Positions 1-7,897 of a DNA stretch of 64,000 nucleotides are shown here, piece by piece (the first letter of the stretch is position 1; each line of letters opens with the position of its first letter). The notes below the pieces were generated by a model. It saw only the letters and a program-made list of their open reading frames with translations. It did not search any database and was not told the DNA's origin. Origin of the DNA: Thermogemmatispora sp042408965 (GTDB lineage: Bacteria > Chloroflexota > Ktedonobacteria > Ktedonobacterales > Ktedonobacteraceae). The translations under genes were made by a program, and so were the position numbers. The DNA is taken from the NCBI GenBank assembly GCA_042408965.1, contig JBHOQN010000005.1:48298-112297 (forward strand), written 5' to 3'.

Positions 1-914
1 GCCACGATCAGGTTGAGGGTTGCTCCCGTGTACCGGTCGTTGACCCAGCTACCGTTGCGACAGAATGGCTCATTGGGTGCGCCGTCATTGATGCCGGTGC
101 AGTAGGCACCGATGGTCACCTGGACCCAGCGTCCGCAGTTGAGGCCATTGTCGAACATGCCAATCTTACTGGCGTTCTGCGCTGAGATAGGTCGCGGCAG
201 GTAGGTACTGTAGTCACCGGGGGTATTTTGCACATTGAGGGCGACGAAGTACTGGGTGTCGAGGTTGGCCTGTGGAACGCCGCATCCGCCGTAGGGGCCG
301 CCCAGGCCAGAGAACCAAGTAGCATTTCCCGTGTGCGTCCCGGTAAGTGGCAGGGGCGTTGTAGGAATCCCTGGCACACCGGGGGTCGGCGTAGCGGTAG
401 TGCCAGCCGTTGGTGTAGGTGTTGGCGTGGTGCCAGGAGTCGCCGTTGGGCTTGGGGTCGTCCCTGGCGTGGGAGTGATGCTATTGGCGCCGTTGCAGGT
501 GTTGCCGTTGACTGCAAAGCTGGTTGGCACGGGATTGCTGGTTGTCCAACTGCCGTTAAAGCCCGGCGCAACGGTGCTGTTAACCGCAACGCTTCCATTG
601 TAGCTGGCGTTGGTCACTGTCACCTTCTGGCCGGACTGACTGAATACACCGTTCCAGCCCTGAGTCACAGCCTGGCCGCTGGCCGGGAAGGTGAAGGTCA
701 GTGTCCAGCTGGTCCAGGCGGAGGGACTGGTGTTCTGGATAACGATAGTGGCTCCAAAACCTCCAGGCCACTGACTGGTCACCGAGTAGGTCACCTGGCA
801 ATAGGAAGCGGCGTAGGTGGTCTGCGAACGTAGCAGCAGACTGTTCGCCTGAAAGCCTATCACCAGGATGGTCAGGCCGATCAGGAAGAGACGCAAGCGT
901 CCTATACCTTTCAT
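1..914 (-). CDS. Secreted CBM2 plus expansin-like (barwin fold) protein, C-terminus cut by window edge
   Basis: Reading from an ATG at 914 on the minus strand, the frame stays open to base 1 (about 305 residues), so the C-terminus lies outside the window. Residues 1-35 form a signal peptide (short basic start, then a hydrophobic stretch). Residues about 37-141 look like a family 2 cellulose-binding module, with paired Cys 39 and 140 and Trp at 49, 67, 70, 87 and 123. A Thr/Pro-rich linker covers about 147-190. From about 195 a Cys/Gly/Trp-rich domain (NATWFSGLGGPYGGCGVPQ) resembles expansin/RlpA double-psi barrels found beside CBM2 modules in actinobacteria and Ktedonobacteria. Inferred role: a non-hydrolytic, wall-loosening, cellulose-binding exoprotein. 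No glycoside hydrolase domain is visible in the part present. Confidence 0.72.
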   Translation of the reverse strand, partial: MKGIGRLRLFLIGLTILVIGFQANSLLLRSQTTYAASYCQVTYSVTSQWPGGFGATIVIQNTSPSAWTSWTLTFTFPASGQAVTQGWNGVFSQSGQKVTVTNASYNGSVAVNSTVAPGFNGSWTTSNPVPTSFAVNGNTCNGANSITPTPGTTPSPTATPGTTPTPTPTAGTTATPTPGVPGIPTTPLPLTGTHTGNATWFSGLGGPYGGCGVPQANLDTQYFVALNVQNTPGDYSTYLPRPISAQNASKIGMFDNGLNCGRWVQVTIGAYCTGINDGAPNEPFCRNGSWVNDRYTGATLNLIV

Positions 915-1298
915 CTGCTTCTCCTTGCACAATGAGGCCCAGCGTCGGGCAAGAGCCTCCCCTTCCAGGTGAGGAAAGCCTTGCTCCTGTCTTCAGCCCC
1001 AGTATAGAGGGAGAAAGGAGTCACGACCAGAGCAGGTAGGAGTCACTTAGCAGTCAGTGCCAGACGCAGGCGGAGAGCATGGTGCGACATCTAGCTTCAG
1101 CCTCGGCAGGCGGCGGGTCCTTCCTCGAGGGGTGTCATGTGATACGATGCCTCTGGTGGGAGGCTGTAATGGAGGTGGAGATGGCGAACTGCTGACGGAG
1201 GCGGGAGATGGAGGGCAGAGATAGCGGCTCCCTCTCATCCATAGAGGTTCCCCGTGAAGATGATGATGTTGAGCGAAGGAACGAAGGAAGGAAGAGTG
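915..1298. other. Intergenic stretch, no gene seen
   Basis: This gap lies between two divergent genes. I see no supported coding sequence, RNA gene or strong hairpin in it; it presumably holds the two promoters, but neither matches consensus well enough to call. Confidence 0.5.
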
Positions 1299-1757
1299 AT
1301 GACTCAGACGACGATTGTACGCGCGACACTGGAGAGCGGCATGTGTTTTGAGGTCGAGACTGGCTCTGGCCATCGCCTCCATCTCGATGCCGCTGCTGAG
1401 AGTGGCGGACCGGGCAAAGGACCGCGGCCGATGGAGATGCTGCCGCTGGCCCTGGCGACCTGTATGGGCATGACGGTGCTTTCGATCCTGAGGAAGCAGC
1501 GTCTCCAGATTACGGCCTATGAGATTGCCGTCCGGGCTGAGCGAGCCGAGCAGCATCCCCGTATCTTCACCGCTTTTGAGCTGGACCATCGGATCAGTGG
1601 GCATCACATTCAGCCCCAGGCGCTGCAGCGGGCGATCGATCTGGCGGAGACGCGCTACTGTGGGGTCAGTGCCATGCTGCGACCGCTGGCCAGGATCAGC
1701 CATCGTTTGAGTCTCTCGGAGGCCTCTACGTCGCCCTCAGGGGAGGGATCACCCTAG
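1299..1757 (+). CDS. OsmC/Ohr-family protein
   Basis: A 152-residue protein of the OsmC family, thiol peroxidases or related proteins that reduce organic hydroperoxides in the cytoplasm. Both family cysteines are present: Cys55 in LALATCMGM and Cys121 in ETRYCGVSAML. The conserved PMEMLPLALATC helix follows a Gly/Pro-rich loop. An in-frame ATG lies 45 bases upstream, but the ATG at 1299 is preceded by GGAAGGAAG at good spacing, so I start there. The gene is monocistronic, divergent from the expansin-like gene. The exact substrate cannot be told from sequence; the OsmC-like rather than Ohr subgroup is a guess. Confidence 0.85.
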   Translation: MTQTTIVRATLESGMCFEVETGSGHRLHLDAAAESGGPGKGPRPMEMLPLALATCMGMTVLSILRKQRLQITAYEIAVRAERAEQHPRIFTAFELDHRISGHHIQPQALQRAIDLAETRYCGVSAMLRPLARISHRLSLSEASTSPSGEGSP

Positions 1758-1806
1758 GAATCTGCCTCTCGACTGGAAAGAGGCTGGAGATAGGCTAGAA
1801 AGAGGC

Positions 1807-1835
1807 TTGTCACAGGCCTTCGGAAGGGGTATGAT
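1807..1835 (+). promoter_or_regulatory. Sigma70-type promoter for the small HTH gene
   Basis: A -35 TTGTCA (1807-1812) and a -10 TATGAT (1830-1835) are separated by exactly 17 bases. Transcription would start near 1842, leaving a leader of about 175 bases before the HTH gene start at 2019. Confidence 0.6.
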
Positions 1836-2018
1836 AGACGCATCTCGATGCCATCGCTGCAGACCCAGAATGCCGTCGCGCCTGTTCTGGAGGAAGGCAG
1901 TTTGCTGCTTATGCAGGCTCTCTTCGTGAGGAGAGGAAGAGCGGAACCCGGCAGGTCTCTTCCGGCTTTCCTCTGTGTGCAGACGTCCCCGGCGCTGTCT
2001 GCAAAGGAGAGGATGCTT

Positions 2019-2219
2019 ATGGATAGACATCTGGATGTGGAAGAACTCTTAACGATCAGTGAGGTTGCTCAGCTCTTACGAGTCGATGCAACAACGGTCA
2101 GACGGTGGGTCAAGGAAGGCTTGCTTGAGGGGGTGCGTCTGCCTCGAGCCAGCCAGCGACAGAGCTATCGCATTAAGCGATCAACGCTGGAGCGCCTGCT
2201 GGGTGAGCAGAAGAAGTAG
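2019..2219 (+). CDS. Small helix-turn-helix protein (MerR/AlpA excisionase-like)
   Basis: A 66-residue protein that is almost entirely one winged-helix DNA-binding domain: LTISEVAQLLRVDATTVRRW followed by a wing and KRSTLERLL. This is the HTH_17/excisionase layout. The frame is open further upstream (to 1848), but AAGGAG at 2004-2009 sits nine bases before the ATG at 2019, and the upstream residues are low-complexity. No phage or integrase gene is nearby, so a stand-alone regulator or nucleoid-type role is as likely as excision. It resembles the N-terminal HTH of the coiled-coil protein at 61037-62209. Confidence 0.75.
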   Translation: MDRHLDVEELLTISEVAQLLRVDATTVRRWVKEGLLEGVRLPRASQRQSYRIKRSTLERLLGEQKK

Positions 2220-2771
2220 CGATCGCTCTTGCTGCTTCTCTGACTGAGGCCGCACAAGCCTCTGACTCCCTGGAGCGTACAGGGGACTCCTCTATTTCAC
2301 AGTGGTCAAGGCGATCTAATCCTGAATGGGCGTGTTTCCTTCTAAGCTGTCATGTGCTCTGTGGGATCTACCACACCAAGGGGTCGTTAGCCAGAGAGGG
2401 AGGCCATATCGACCTGCCCGGGAGCACGCCCATTCCTTTCCACTCCTCTGATCTCTCCGCGCATGTCTCCCATGCCTCCTATACTTGGTCTGCAGGGACC
2501 TGGGCCATATGACTTCTCTCACCAGCTGCCACCTGGTGGGCAGAACGGAACAGAATCTCAGCGGTCGGTAAGGGCTGGCTGCGCTGATTGCTCCCTCTGG
2601 TGAGCAAACGAGATTGGTGCTCTCTCTTCTCTCCTGGCTGACGGACGTCCAGGTGCTCGCATGACCATCCTCGCGGTCAGAAACACAGAGGTCTTCTGCG
2701 GATCGGGCGCAGTATGTGCTACAATGCTGTCGAGAAGCAGTGATCTCTATAGATGTAAAGGACAAAAAAGC
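2220..2771. other. Intergenic stretch, no gene seen
   Basis: About 550 bases without a convincing gene on either strand. Open frames here lack a ribosome site and protein-like composition. No strong terminator or RNA fold was recognised. Confidence 0.5.
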
Positions 2772-3609
2772 ATGCAGCAGACAGCGGGAGAGATGTTCTA
2801 TGCTCTCCTGAGCAGCGCTCTTGAAGCGCGGGATCTGGCCGCTCTGCAAGCTCTCTATCATCCCGACGCCACCCTGGTCTCTCTCAGGAGGCCAGATCAT
2901 TCAGGGGCGAGCTGCCGTTATGGCCACAGTCACGCAGACGCTTTCAACAGTCGGTCCTATCAAACCGGTCTCGGTTGGGCGCTTCGTTGAGTTCTCAAAT
3001 GTGATCGGGGTTGAGGCCACCCAGTCGACGCGCTTGACTCAGAACCGCCAGGTCTATGACATCTATGTGTTGCAGGCGGGTACCATACGCAATCACTTCA
3101 GCGGCCTGATTGCGCCGCGCGAGACTGCACCCCCATTTCAGCTCGCTCCTCTGACAACGTCTGAGCGGCGATTGTACCATCGCTACTGGAGTGCTGTGCA
3201 GGCACGGGATCTCGGCCAATTGTGCACCCTCTATCACCCCGACGCTGTCAGTATCGCCATCGGTACTGGCTCTGTCGTTCAGGGATACGCGGCCATAGAG
3301 GATAACTTTCAATAGCAGACGAGCCTGCTGGGTCCTTCGCGGCTGAAGGCGCTTACTCACTTCATCGACGCTCCCGATCTGATCTGCACTGAAGGGACTG
3401 TTACCATCGACATCGACCCTGGTATGTCGCTGCGCAAAGTGCCGCTGGATCTGCAGATCTACTCCATCTTTCTCCTGCGGGCTGGAGCCATTCACCTGAC
3501 CTGTAGCGGTTTCATTGCTCCACGTCCTGCCGCCCTCAAAGAGATAGTTGACCGTATTGCCAGCCGTCGCGAAACAGGGATGCAGATGGTGTGGGACACC
3601 TTTCGCTGA
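2772..3609 (+). pseudogene. Broken tandem SnoaL-like (NTF2-fold) protein: one frameshift and one in-frame stop
   Basis: Reading across two breaks gives a protein of about 280 residues with two copies of a SnoaL/NTF2-like unit. Copy 1 (from about 2790) and copy 2 (from about 3160) share ARDLxxLxxLYHPDA, a Gly-rich turn, VxQGxAA, and DIYVLQAGTIRNHFSGLIAP versus QIYSIFLLRAGAIHLTCSGFIAP. Copy 1 shifts frame inside a (TC)4 run at 2878-2885; one more TC would restore the frame. Copy 2 is cut by TAG at 3313-3315, after which the same frame stays open and similar to copy 1 until 3609. Either the gene is decayed or the sequence has errors. The function of the intact ancestor is unknown (ketosteroid isomerase-like fold). 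Confidence 0.7.
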
Positions 3610-3639
3610 CCGGAGCCGTCTGTGTCTGCGTTCAACGTC

Positions 3640-4044
3640 TCAGAGGAGGAGCTGCTCACAAAGCCAGAGTATGATCAGGCCTCCAAATAGCAGCCAGATC
3701 AGCAGCACGACAATAGCAGCTCGCCAGCTCACCGGTTGTCGCTGGTTAAGCAGTTCCTCGGCTCGCAGGCGGTTTTCCTCGATTACGCTGGTGGGGATCA
3801 TCCGCATGGCCAGGAGCACACCGAGTGGCAGCAGAATGAGGTCATCGAGGTAGCCCAGCACGGGGATGAAGTCCGGGATAAGGTCGAGCGGACTGAAGGC
3901 GTAGGCGAGCAGGCCGGTCAGGAAGAGGCGGGCGTACCACGGAACGCGCGGGTCCCGGCAGGCCAGTCCCAGGGTGTAGAGTTCGCGTTTCAGGTGCCGG
4001 GCTCGGGTGTTCCATCGCTTCCAGAGCGCTGGTTGTCCTCTCAT
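3640..4044 (-). CDS. DUF1232 (YkvA-type) membrane protein
   Basis: A 134-residue protein with the DUF1232 signature: dPRVPWYARLFLTGLLAYAFSPLDLIPDFIPVLGYLDDLILLP, where the SPLDLIPDFIPVLGYLDD core is diagnostic. A second hydrophobic segment near the C-terminus (AAIVVLLIWLLFGGLIILWL) should span the membrane. The N-terminus is basic and probably cytoplasmic. The function of the family is not known. The gene converges on the broken SnoaL-like gene with about 30 bases between them. Confidence 0.85.
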   Translation of the reverse strand: MRGQPALWKRWNTRARHLKRELYTLGLACRDPRVPWYARLFLTGLLAYAFSPLDLIPDFIPVLGYLDDLILLPLGVLLAMRMIPTSVIEENRLRAEELLNQRQPVSWRAAIVVLLIWLLFGGLIILWLCEQLLL

Positions 4045-4223
4045 TATTCAGTCTCCTCTTTGATCCAATATCCAGTGTATACCGGGTCTTGAAATGTGCT
4101 TGCACTGTGGAGGTAGGAGCAGGACCTCTGGGGGCTGGGGGTTGAGACCCGGAGGTCTTCCATTGATAATATCGCCCTCGAGAGGGGGTTCAGTAATCCG
4201 ATCTGGTCTGGACTGCGTATCCT

Positions 4224-4244
4224 GTCAATGTCTGAAGCATTGAC
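4224..4244. promoter_or_regulatory. Inverted repeat, candidate operator
   Basis: A perfect 7-base inverted repeat, GTCAATG and CATTGAC, flanks a 7-base spacer in the divergent gap between the DUF1232 and ferritin-like genes, about 145 bases before the latter. The size and symmetry fit a dimeric regulator site. There is no T-run, so a terminator is unlikely. Confidence 0.35.
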
Positions 4245-4387
4245 TGACGTGGCCGCGCTCAGTTCCTGATATGATCTGCCTTGCCTTCCTCCGTCCTACT
4301 CTGCTCCGGCCGGCCGCTAGCGCCGGCTCTGTGGCGGTGGGTACGGCGCGCAGGTGAGATTGATTTCTGGCAAGAAAGAGGGAAATC

Positions 4388-5146
4388 ATGTCTGATTATC
4401 TGATGACTCCTCAGCGGGCACAGCAGCGAGATGAGGCGCGTTCACGCACCAGGCCCCTTGACGAAGCGCCTTCGCGCCGTGCTTTTCTGCAGCGTTCGCT
4501 GGCCGGGGCGGCGCTGGCTGTGCCAGTGGGTGGCTTGCTGGCGGCCTGCGGTGCCACGACAACGACTGGCTCCGCCTCCTCGCCGACGATGAGTACCACT
4601 CCTGCTATGAAGACGAGAACTCTGGCGCTGGCCTCGCTGGCTGATAGCAGCGCTGCCTTTAACGAGATCATGCAGGATGAGAACGAGCATGTGACCTTCC
4701 TGCAGCAAGCTCTCACGAAGGCCGGCGCGAAGCCGCGCCCGAAACCGACGTTTAAAGGCCTGGAGCAGGCTGATCTTCAGTCCTTTGCTACGCTCTCGCA
4801 GGCCTTTGAAAATGTGGGAGTCGGCGCTTACCTGATGGCTGCTCCTGCTATCTCGACCAGGGCCTATCTGGCCGCGGCTGGCTCCATTCTGACGATTGAG
4901 GCACGTCATGCAGGCTTCCTGGATGCCTTGCTCAGTAAGCCGTTGAGCGCTAATGGGGCCTTTGATAAGCCGCTGACGCAGGCTGAGATCGTTAAGGCTG
5001 TCTCGCCGTTCATCGCCAGTTTGAATGGCGGTCCAGACCCCTCGGCGATGCTCAAAAATGACGCCGATATCCTCAACTTTGCCCTGTTGCTGGAGTTCCT
5101 GGAGGCTGAGTTCTATAATATGAATGTCCCCAAGTTCTTCAGATGA
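4388..5146 (+). CDS. Exported ferritin-like lipoprotein with apparently permuted helices
   Basis: A 252-residue protein. Residues 28-58 (SRRAFLQRSLAGAALAVPVG, then LLAAC) look like a Tat signal joined to a lipobox, so the mature protein is probably anchored outside the membrane. It matches the Ferritin_2/desiccation-related family: ENEHVTFLQQAL, FENVGVGAYLMAAP, YLAAAGSILTIEARHAGFLDALL. The helix normally found first in this family (DADILNFALLLEFLEAEFY) is instead at the extreme C-terminus, residues about 227-246. The two ExxH motifs and the C-terminal ExxxAE supply plausible di-iron ligands. Iron storage, or protection against peroxide or drying, is likely but unproven. The ATG follows AAAGAGGGAAATC. 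Confidence 0.75.
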   Translation: MSDYLMTPQRAQQRDEARSRTRPLDEAPSRRAFLQRSLAGAALAVPVGGLLAACGATTTTGSASSPTMSTTPAMKTRTLALASLADSSAAFNEIMQDENEHVTFLQQALTKAGAKPRPKPTFKGLEQADLQSFATLSQAFENVGVGAYLMAAPAISTRAYLAAAGSILTIEARHAGFLDALLSKPLSANGAFDKPLTQAEIVKAVSPFIASLNGGPDPSAMLKNDADILNFALLLEFLEAEFYNMNVPKFFR

Positions 5147-5456
5147 TCTTGTTCCCTGCTCTGCCTTTCTTCGCAGCTCTCTCTGTGTAGGGGAGAGTGA
5201 TATGTAGCCTCGTGAACCCTTTTGCGCATCTGGCGGCGCAGAAACCGCTGATTGATGTCGCTGAAGGGTTCTTTTATTGTATTGCTATTGTGAAATCTGC
5301 TGCCGAGTCTCTCTTACTGATTGATTGCTGGGGAGGGGATTCTCTCTTGCAGCCAGCTTGCTCAGAGATAATGATTTCTTATAGCCATAGGATATGCGAC
5401 AGAACAGGCGGCGAAAAACAAAGGGAGATCCGGACGCGAGACAGAGGAGGGTAGAG

Positions 5457-5564
5457 ATGATTGTGTATATTGCACAATACCACCCTGTGCAACTTCGGCT
5501 ATTCTGCTACTTCACACGGCAAATCACAGGTGGTAATGTATATCTACGACAGGCATTTGTGTAG
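5457..5564 (+). CDS. Possible 35-codon leader ORF upstream of the nitrate cluster
   Basis: An ATG at 5457 is preceded by AGGAGG at 5445-5450, one of the best ribosome sites in this region, and opens a 35-codon frame ending in TAG at 5562-5564. The predicted peptide is hydrophobic and aromatic-rich with one Cys. No family is recognised. It overlaps the dyad at 5461-5492, so coding and regulatory readings compete. It could be a regulatory leader peptide for the nitrate genes 200 bases downstream, or chance. Confidence 0.3.
   Translation: MIVYIAQYHPVQLRLFCYFTRQITGGNVYLRQAFV
5461..5492. promoter_or_regulatory. Iterated TTGTG/TTGCACA dyad, candidate operator of the nitrate cluster
   Basis: TTGCACA (5470-5476) and TGTGCAA (5486-5492) form a perfect 7-base inverted repeat around 9 bases. 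A further TTGTG at 5461-5465 pairs with CACAA at 5473-5477 as a second, overlapping dyad. Three half-sites of one motif suggest cooperative binding by a Crp/Fnr-like or other dimeric regulator. The site is about 270 bases before the nitrate reductase start. Confidence 0.4.
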
Positions 5565-5758
5565 ATCATCCAAAGTCGCTGTCCTGCCGGCTCCCGAGAC
5601 GCTGCAGCCGGACCCATGCCAGCGCCAGGCCTCCCGACGCACCGCTGCTCTGAACCACCATCTGCCTATGCTTGCAAGGCCGCCGCAGCTGAGAGAACGT
5701 TCTGGCTCATTGTGGCTCCTATAAACACAGACAGGCGTAGTGGATACGCTCACGGGAG

Positions 5759-7897
5759 ATGGATGTGAAGAGGCAAGAGATCCCGGCCCTTGAAGAAGCA
5801 GGGACCATAACCACGCACTGCCCCTACTGCGCTCTGCAGTGTGGCATGCTCCTAAGCGGATCGCCCACCGCCCGCACTGTAACCGTGTCCGGCAATGCCA
5901 CTTTTCCTGTGAACAGAGGTGGGCTCTGCGTGAAAGGGTGGACAGCACCGACCACACTGTTCCACCGAGAGCGTTTGCTTACTCCTCTGGCACGCCGTCG
6001 CGACGGCAGCTTTGCACCACTCTCCTGGGACGAAGCGCTCGATCGCATCACGGAAGGCATCCAGGCCACCTGGGAGCGCTATGGACGAAACGCGGTGGGC
6101 GTCTTCGGAAGCGGTGCGCTGACCAACGAGGAGGCCTACCTCCTCGGCAAATTCGCCCGGATTGCTCTGGGAACAGCCAGCATCGATTACAACGGGCGCT
6201 TCTGTATGTCCTCTGCCGCAGAGGCCTCGTTACGCGCCTTTGGCATCGACCGCGGCCTGCCCTTTCCTCTGGAGGACCTTTCCGAGGCCGAGGTTATCAT
6301 GCTGATCGGCAGCAACATGGCGGAGACGATGCCGCCCATTATGCAGTACCTCGATGCACAGCGCCAGCGCGGCGGGCGGCTGATCACCGTTGATCCCCGC
6401 CTGACATTGACAGCTCAATCCTCCACGCTCCATCTGCAACTGATTCCTGGCAGCGACGCAGCCCTGGCAAACGGAGTGCTGCACATCCTCATACGCGATG
6501 GCCTGGTTGATATGCCCTACGTCAGAGGACGTACAACGGGCTTCGAGGAGGTCAAGGCAATGGCGGCTGCCTACTGGCCAGAGCGGGTGGAGCGCATCAC
6601 AGGGGTCTGCGAGAAGGACCTCTGCCAGGCAGCGCATATGCTGGCAGCGGCACGCTCCGCAATGATTCTAACGGCCCGCGGGATGGAACAACAGCATCAG
6701 GGGGTAAACAACGCACTGGCCTGGATCAATGTCGCACTGGCACTGGGTCTGGTGGGACGCCCCGCCAGTGGCTACGGCACAGTGACAGGTCAGGGCAACG
6801 GCCAGGGAGCGCGGGAACACGGCCAGAAGTCGAATCAGCTGCCGGGATACCGGCGCATCGACGATCCCGCCGCGAGAAAGCACATCGCCAGCATCTGGGG
6901 CATCGACGAAGAAGAACTTCCCGGCCCAGGACCCTCGGCCTACGAAATGCTCTCCTCGCTGGGTCAGCAGGGAGGGGTACGAACGCTCCTGGTGATCGGC
7001 TCGAACATCGCAGTCTCCGCACCAAACGCAGAGCAGATCGAGGAGCGGCTGCGGGCACTGGACCTGCTGGTCGTGGCAGACTTCTTCCTTTCAGAGACGG
7101 CTCGTCTGGCCGACATTGTACTGCCGGTGACCCAGTGGGCCGAGGAGGAGGGGACCATGACCAATCTGGAAGGACGTGTGATCCGCCGCCGCCGAGCCTT
7201 CGCGCCACCACCGGGCGTGCGCGACGAGATCGCGGTTCTCTGCGATCTCGCCAGACGCCTGGGAAAAGGCCAGTACTTTGCCTTCGAGAGCGCCCGGCAG
7301 GTCTTCGATGAACTACGTCGCGCCAGCGCCGGTGGCCTGGCCGACTACGCCGGCATAAGCTACGAGAAGATCGAGCAGCAACAGGGCATGTTCTGGCCCT
7401 GTCCCACCCCTGATCACCCCGGTACCCCACGTCTCTTCAGCACAGGCTTTCCCACCGCGGACGGCCGTGCACACTTTCATGTGACCCATCACCAGGCACC
7501 CGCGGAAGAGCCTGACCGGACCTATCCGCTCTATCTTACAACCGGTCGTCTACTCGCACACTATCAGTCTGGCAGCCAGACCAGGCGCGTGGAACGACTC
7601 ATGGCGGCCTGTCCAGAACCCCTGCTCGAGATACACCCCACGACAGCCAGACGCTACGGACTGAGCAGCGGCGACACAGCCTTGCTCACGACACGGCGGG
7701 GCAGCATGACCTGCACCGTCAAGGTCAACGCCGCTATCCGCGAGGATACACTCTTCATGCCCTTCCACTGGGGTGGAGCACAGGCGGTCAACCGTTTGAC
7801 CAATCCAGCGCTCGACCCAGCAAGTCACATGCCAGAGTTCAAAGTGTGTGCTGTCAGAGTTGAGCGCATCAGGCAAGAAGGGAGGACCCACATATGA
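5759..7897 (+). CDS. narB: Assimilatory nitrate reductase catalytic subunit (molybdopterin oxidoreductase)
   Basis: A 712-residue cytoplasmic molybdoenzyme that reduces nitrate to nitrite. It opens with the 4Fe-4S motif CPYCALQC..CVKG (residues about 21-62), followed by the Mo-bis-MGD core (GSGALTNEEAYLLGKFAR, GSNMAETMPP, GQGNGQGAREHGQKSNQLPGYR, the last typical of assimilatory nitrate reductases) and a C-terminal dinucleotide-binding domain (YPLYLTTGRLLAHYQSGSQTRR). The length fits the NarB/NasC type without the extra C-terminal 2Fe-2S domain. ATG at 5759 directly abuts GGGAG; GTG at 5765 has better spacing and may be the true start. The stop overlaps the nirB start (ATGA), so translation is probably coupled. 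Confidence 0.9.
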   Translation: MDVKRQEIPALEEAGTITTHCPYCALQCGMLLSGSPTARTVTVSGNATFPVNRGGLCVKGWTAPTTLFHRERLLTPLARRRDGSFAPLSWDEALDRITEGIQATWERYGRNAVGVFGSGALTNEEAYLLGKFARIALGTASIDYNGRFCMSSAAEASLRAFGIDRGLPFPLEDLSEAEVIMLIGSNMAETMPPIMQYLDAQRQRGGRLITVDPRLTLTAQSSTLHLQLIPGSDAALANGVLHILIRDGLVDMPYVRGRTTGFEEVKAMAAAYWPERVERITGVCEKDLCQAAHMLAAARSAMILTARGMEQQHQGVNNALAWINVALALGLVGRPASGYGTVTGQGNGQGAREHGQKSNQLPGYRRIDDPAARKHIASIWGIDEEELPGPGPSAYEMLSSLGQQGGVRTLLVIGSNIAVSAPNAEQIEERLRALDLLVVADFFLSETARLADIVLPVTQWAEEEGTMTNLEGRVIRRRRAFAPPPGVRDEIAVLCDLARRLGKGQYFAFESARQVFDELRRASAGGLADYAGISYEKIEQQQGMFWPCPTPDHPGTPRLFSTGFPTADGRAHFHVTHHQAPAEEPDRTYPLYLTTGRLLAHYQSGSQTRRVERLMAACPEPLLEIHPTTARRYGLSSGDTALLTTRRGSMTCTVKVNAAIREDTLFMPFHWGGAQAVNRLTNPALDPASHMPEFKVCAVRVERIRQEGRTHI

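Noticed and set aside
2316..2900. A 194-codon minus-strand frame before the SnoaL-like gene
   Set aside because: No ribosome site or family motif; it covers the promoter region and the start of the plus-strand SnoaL-like sequence, which has clear internal duplication.
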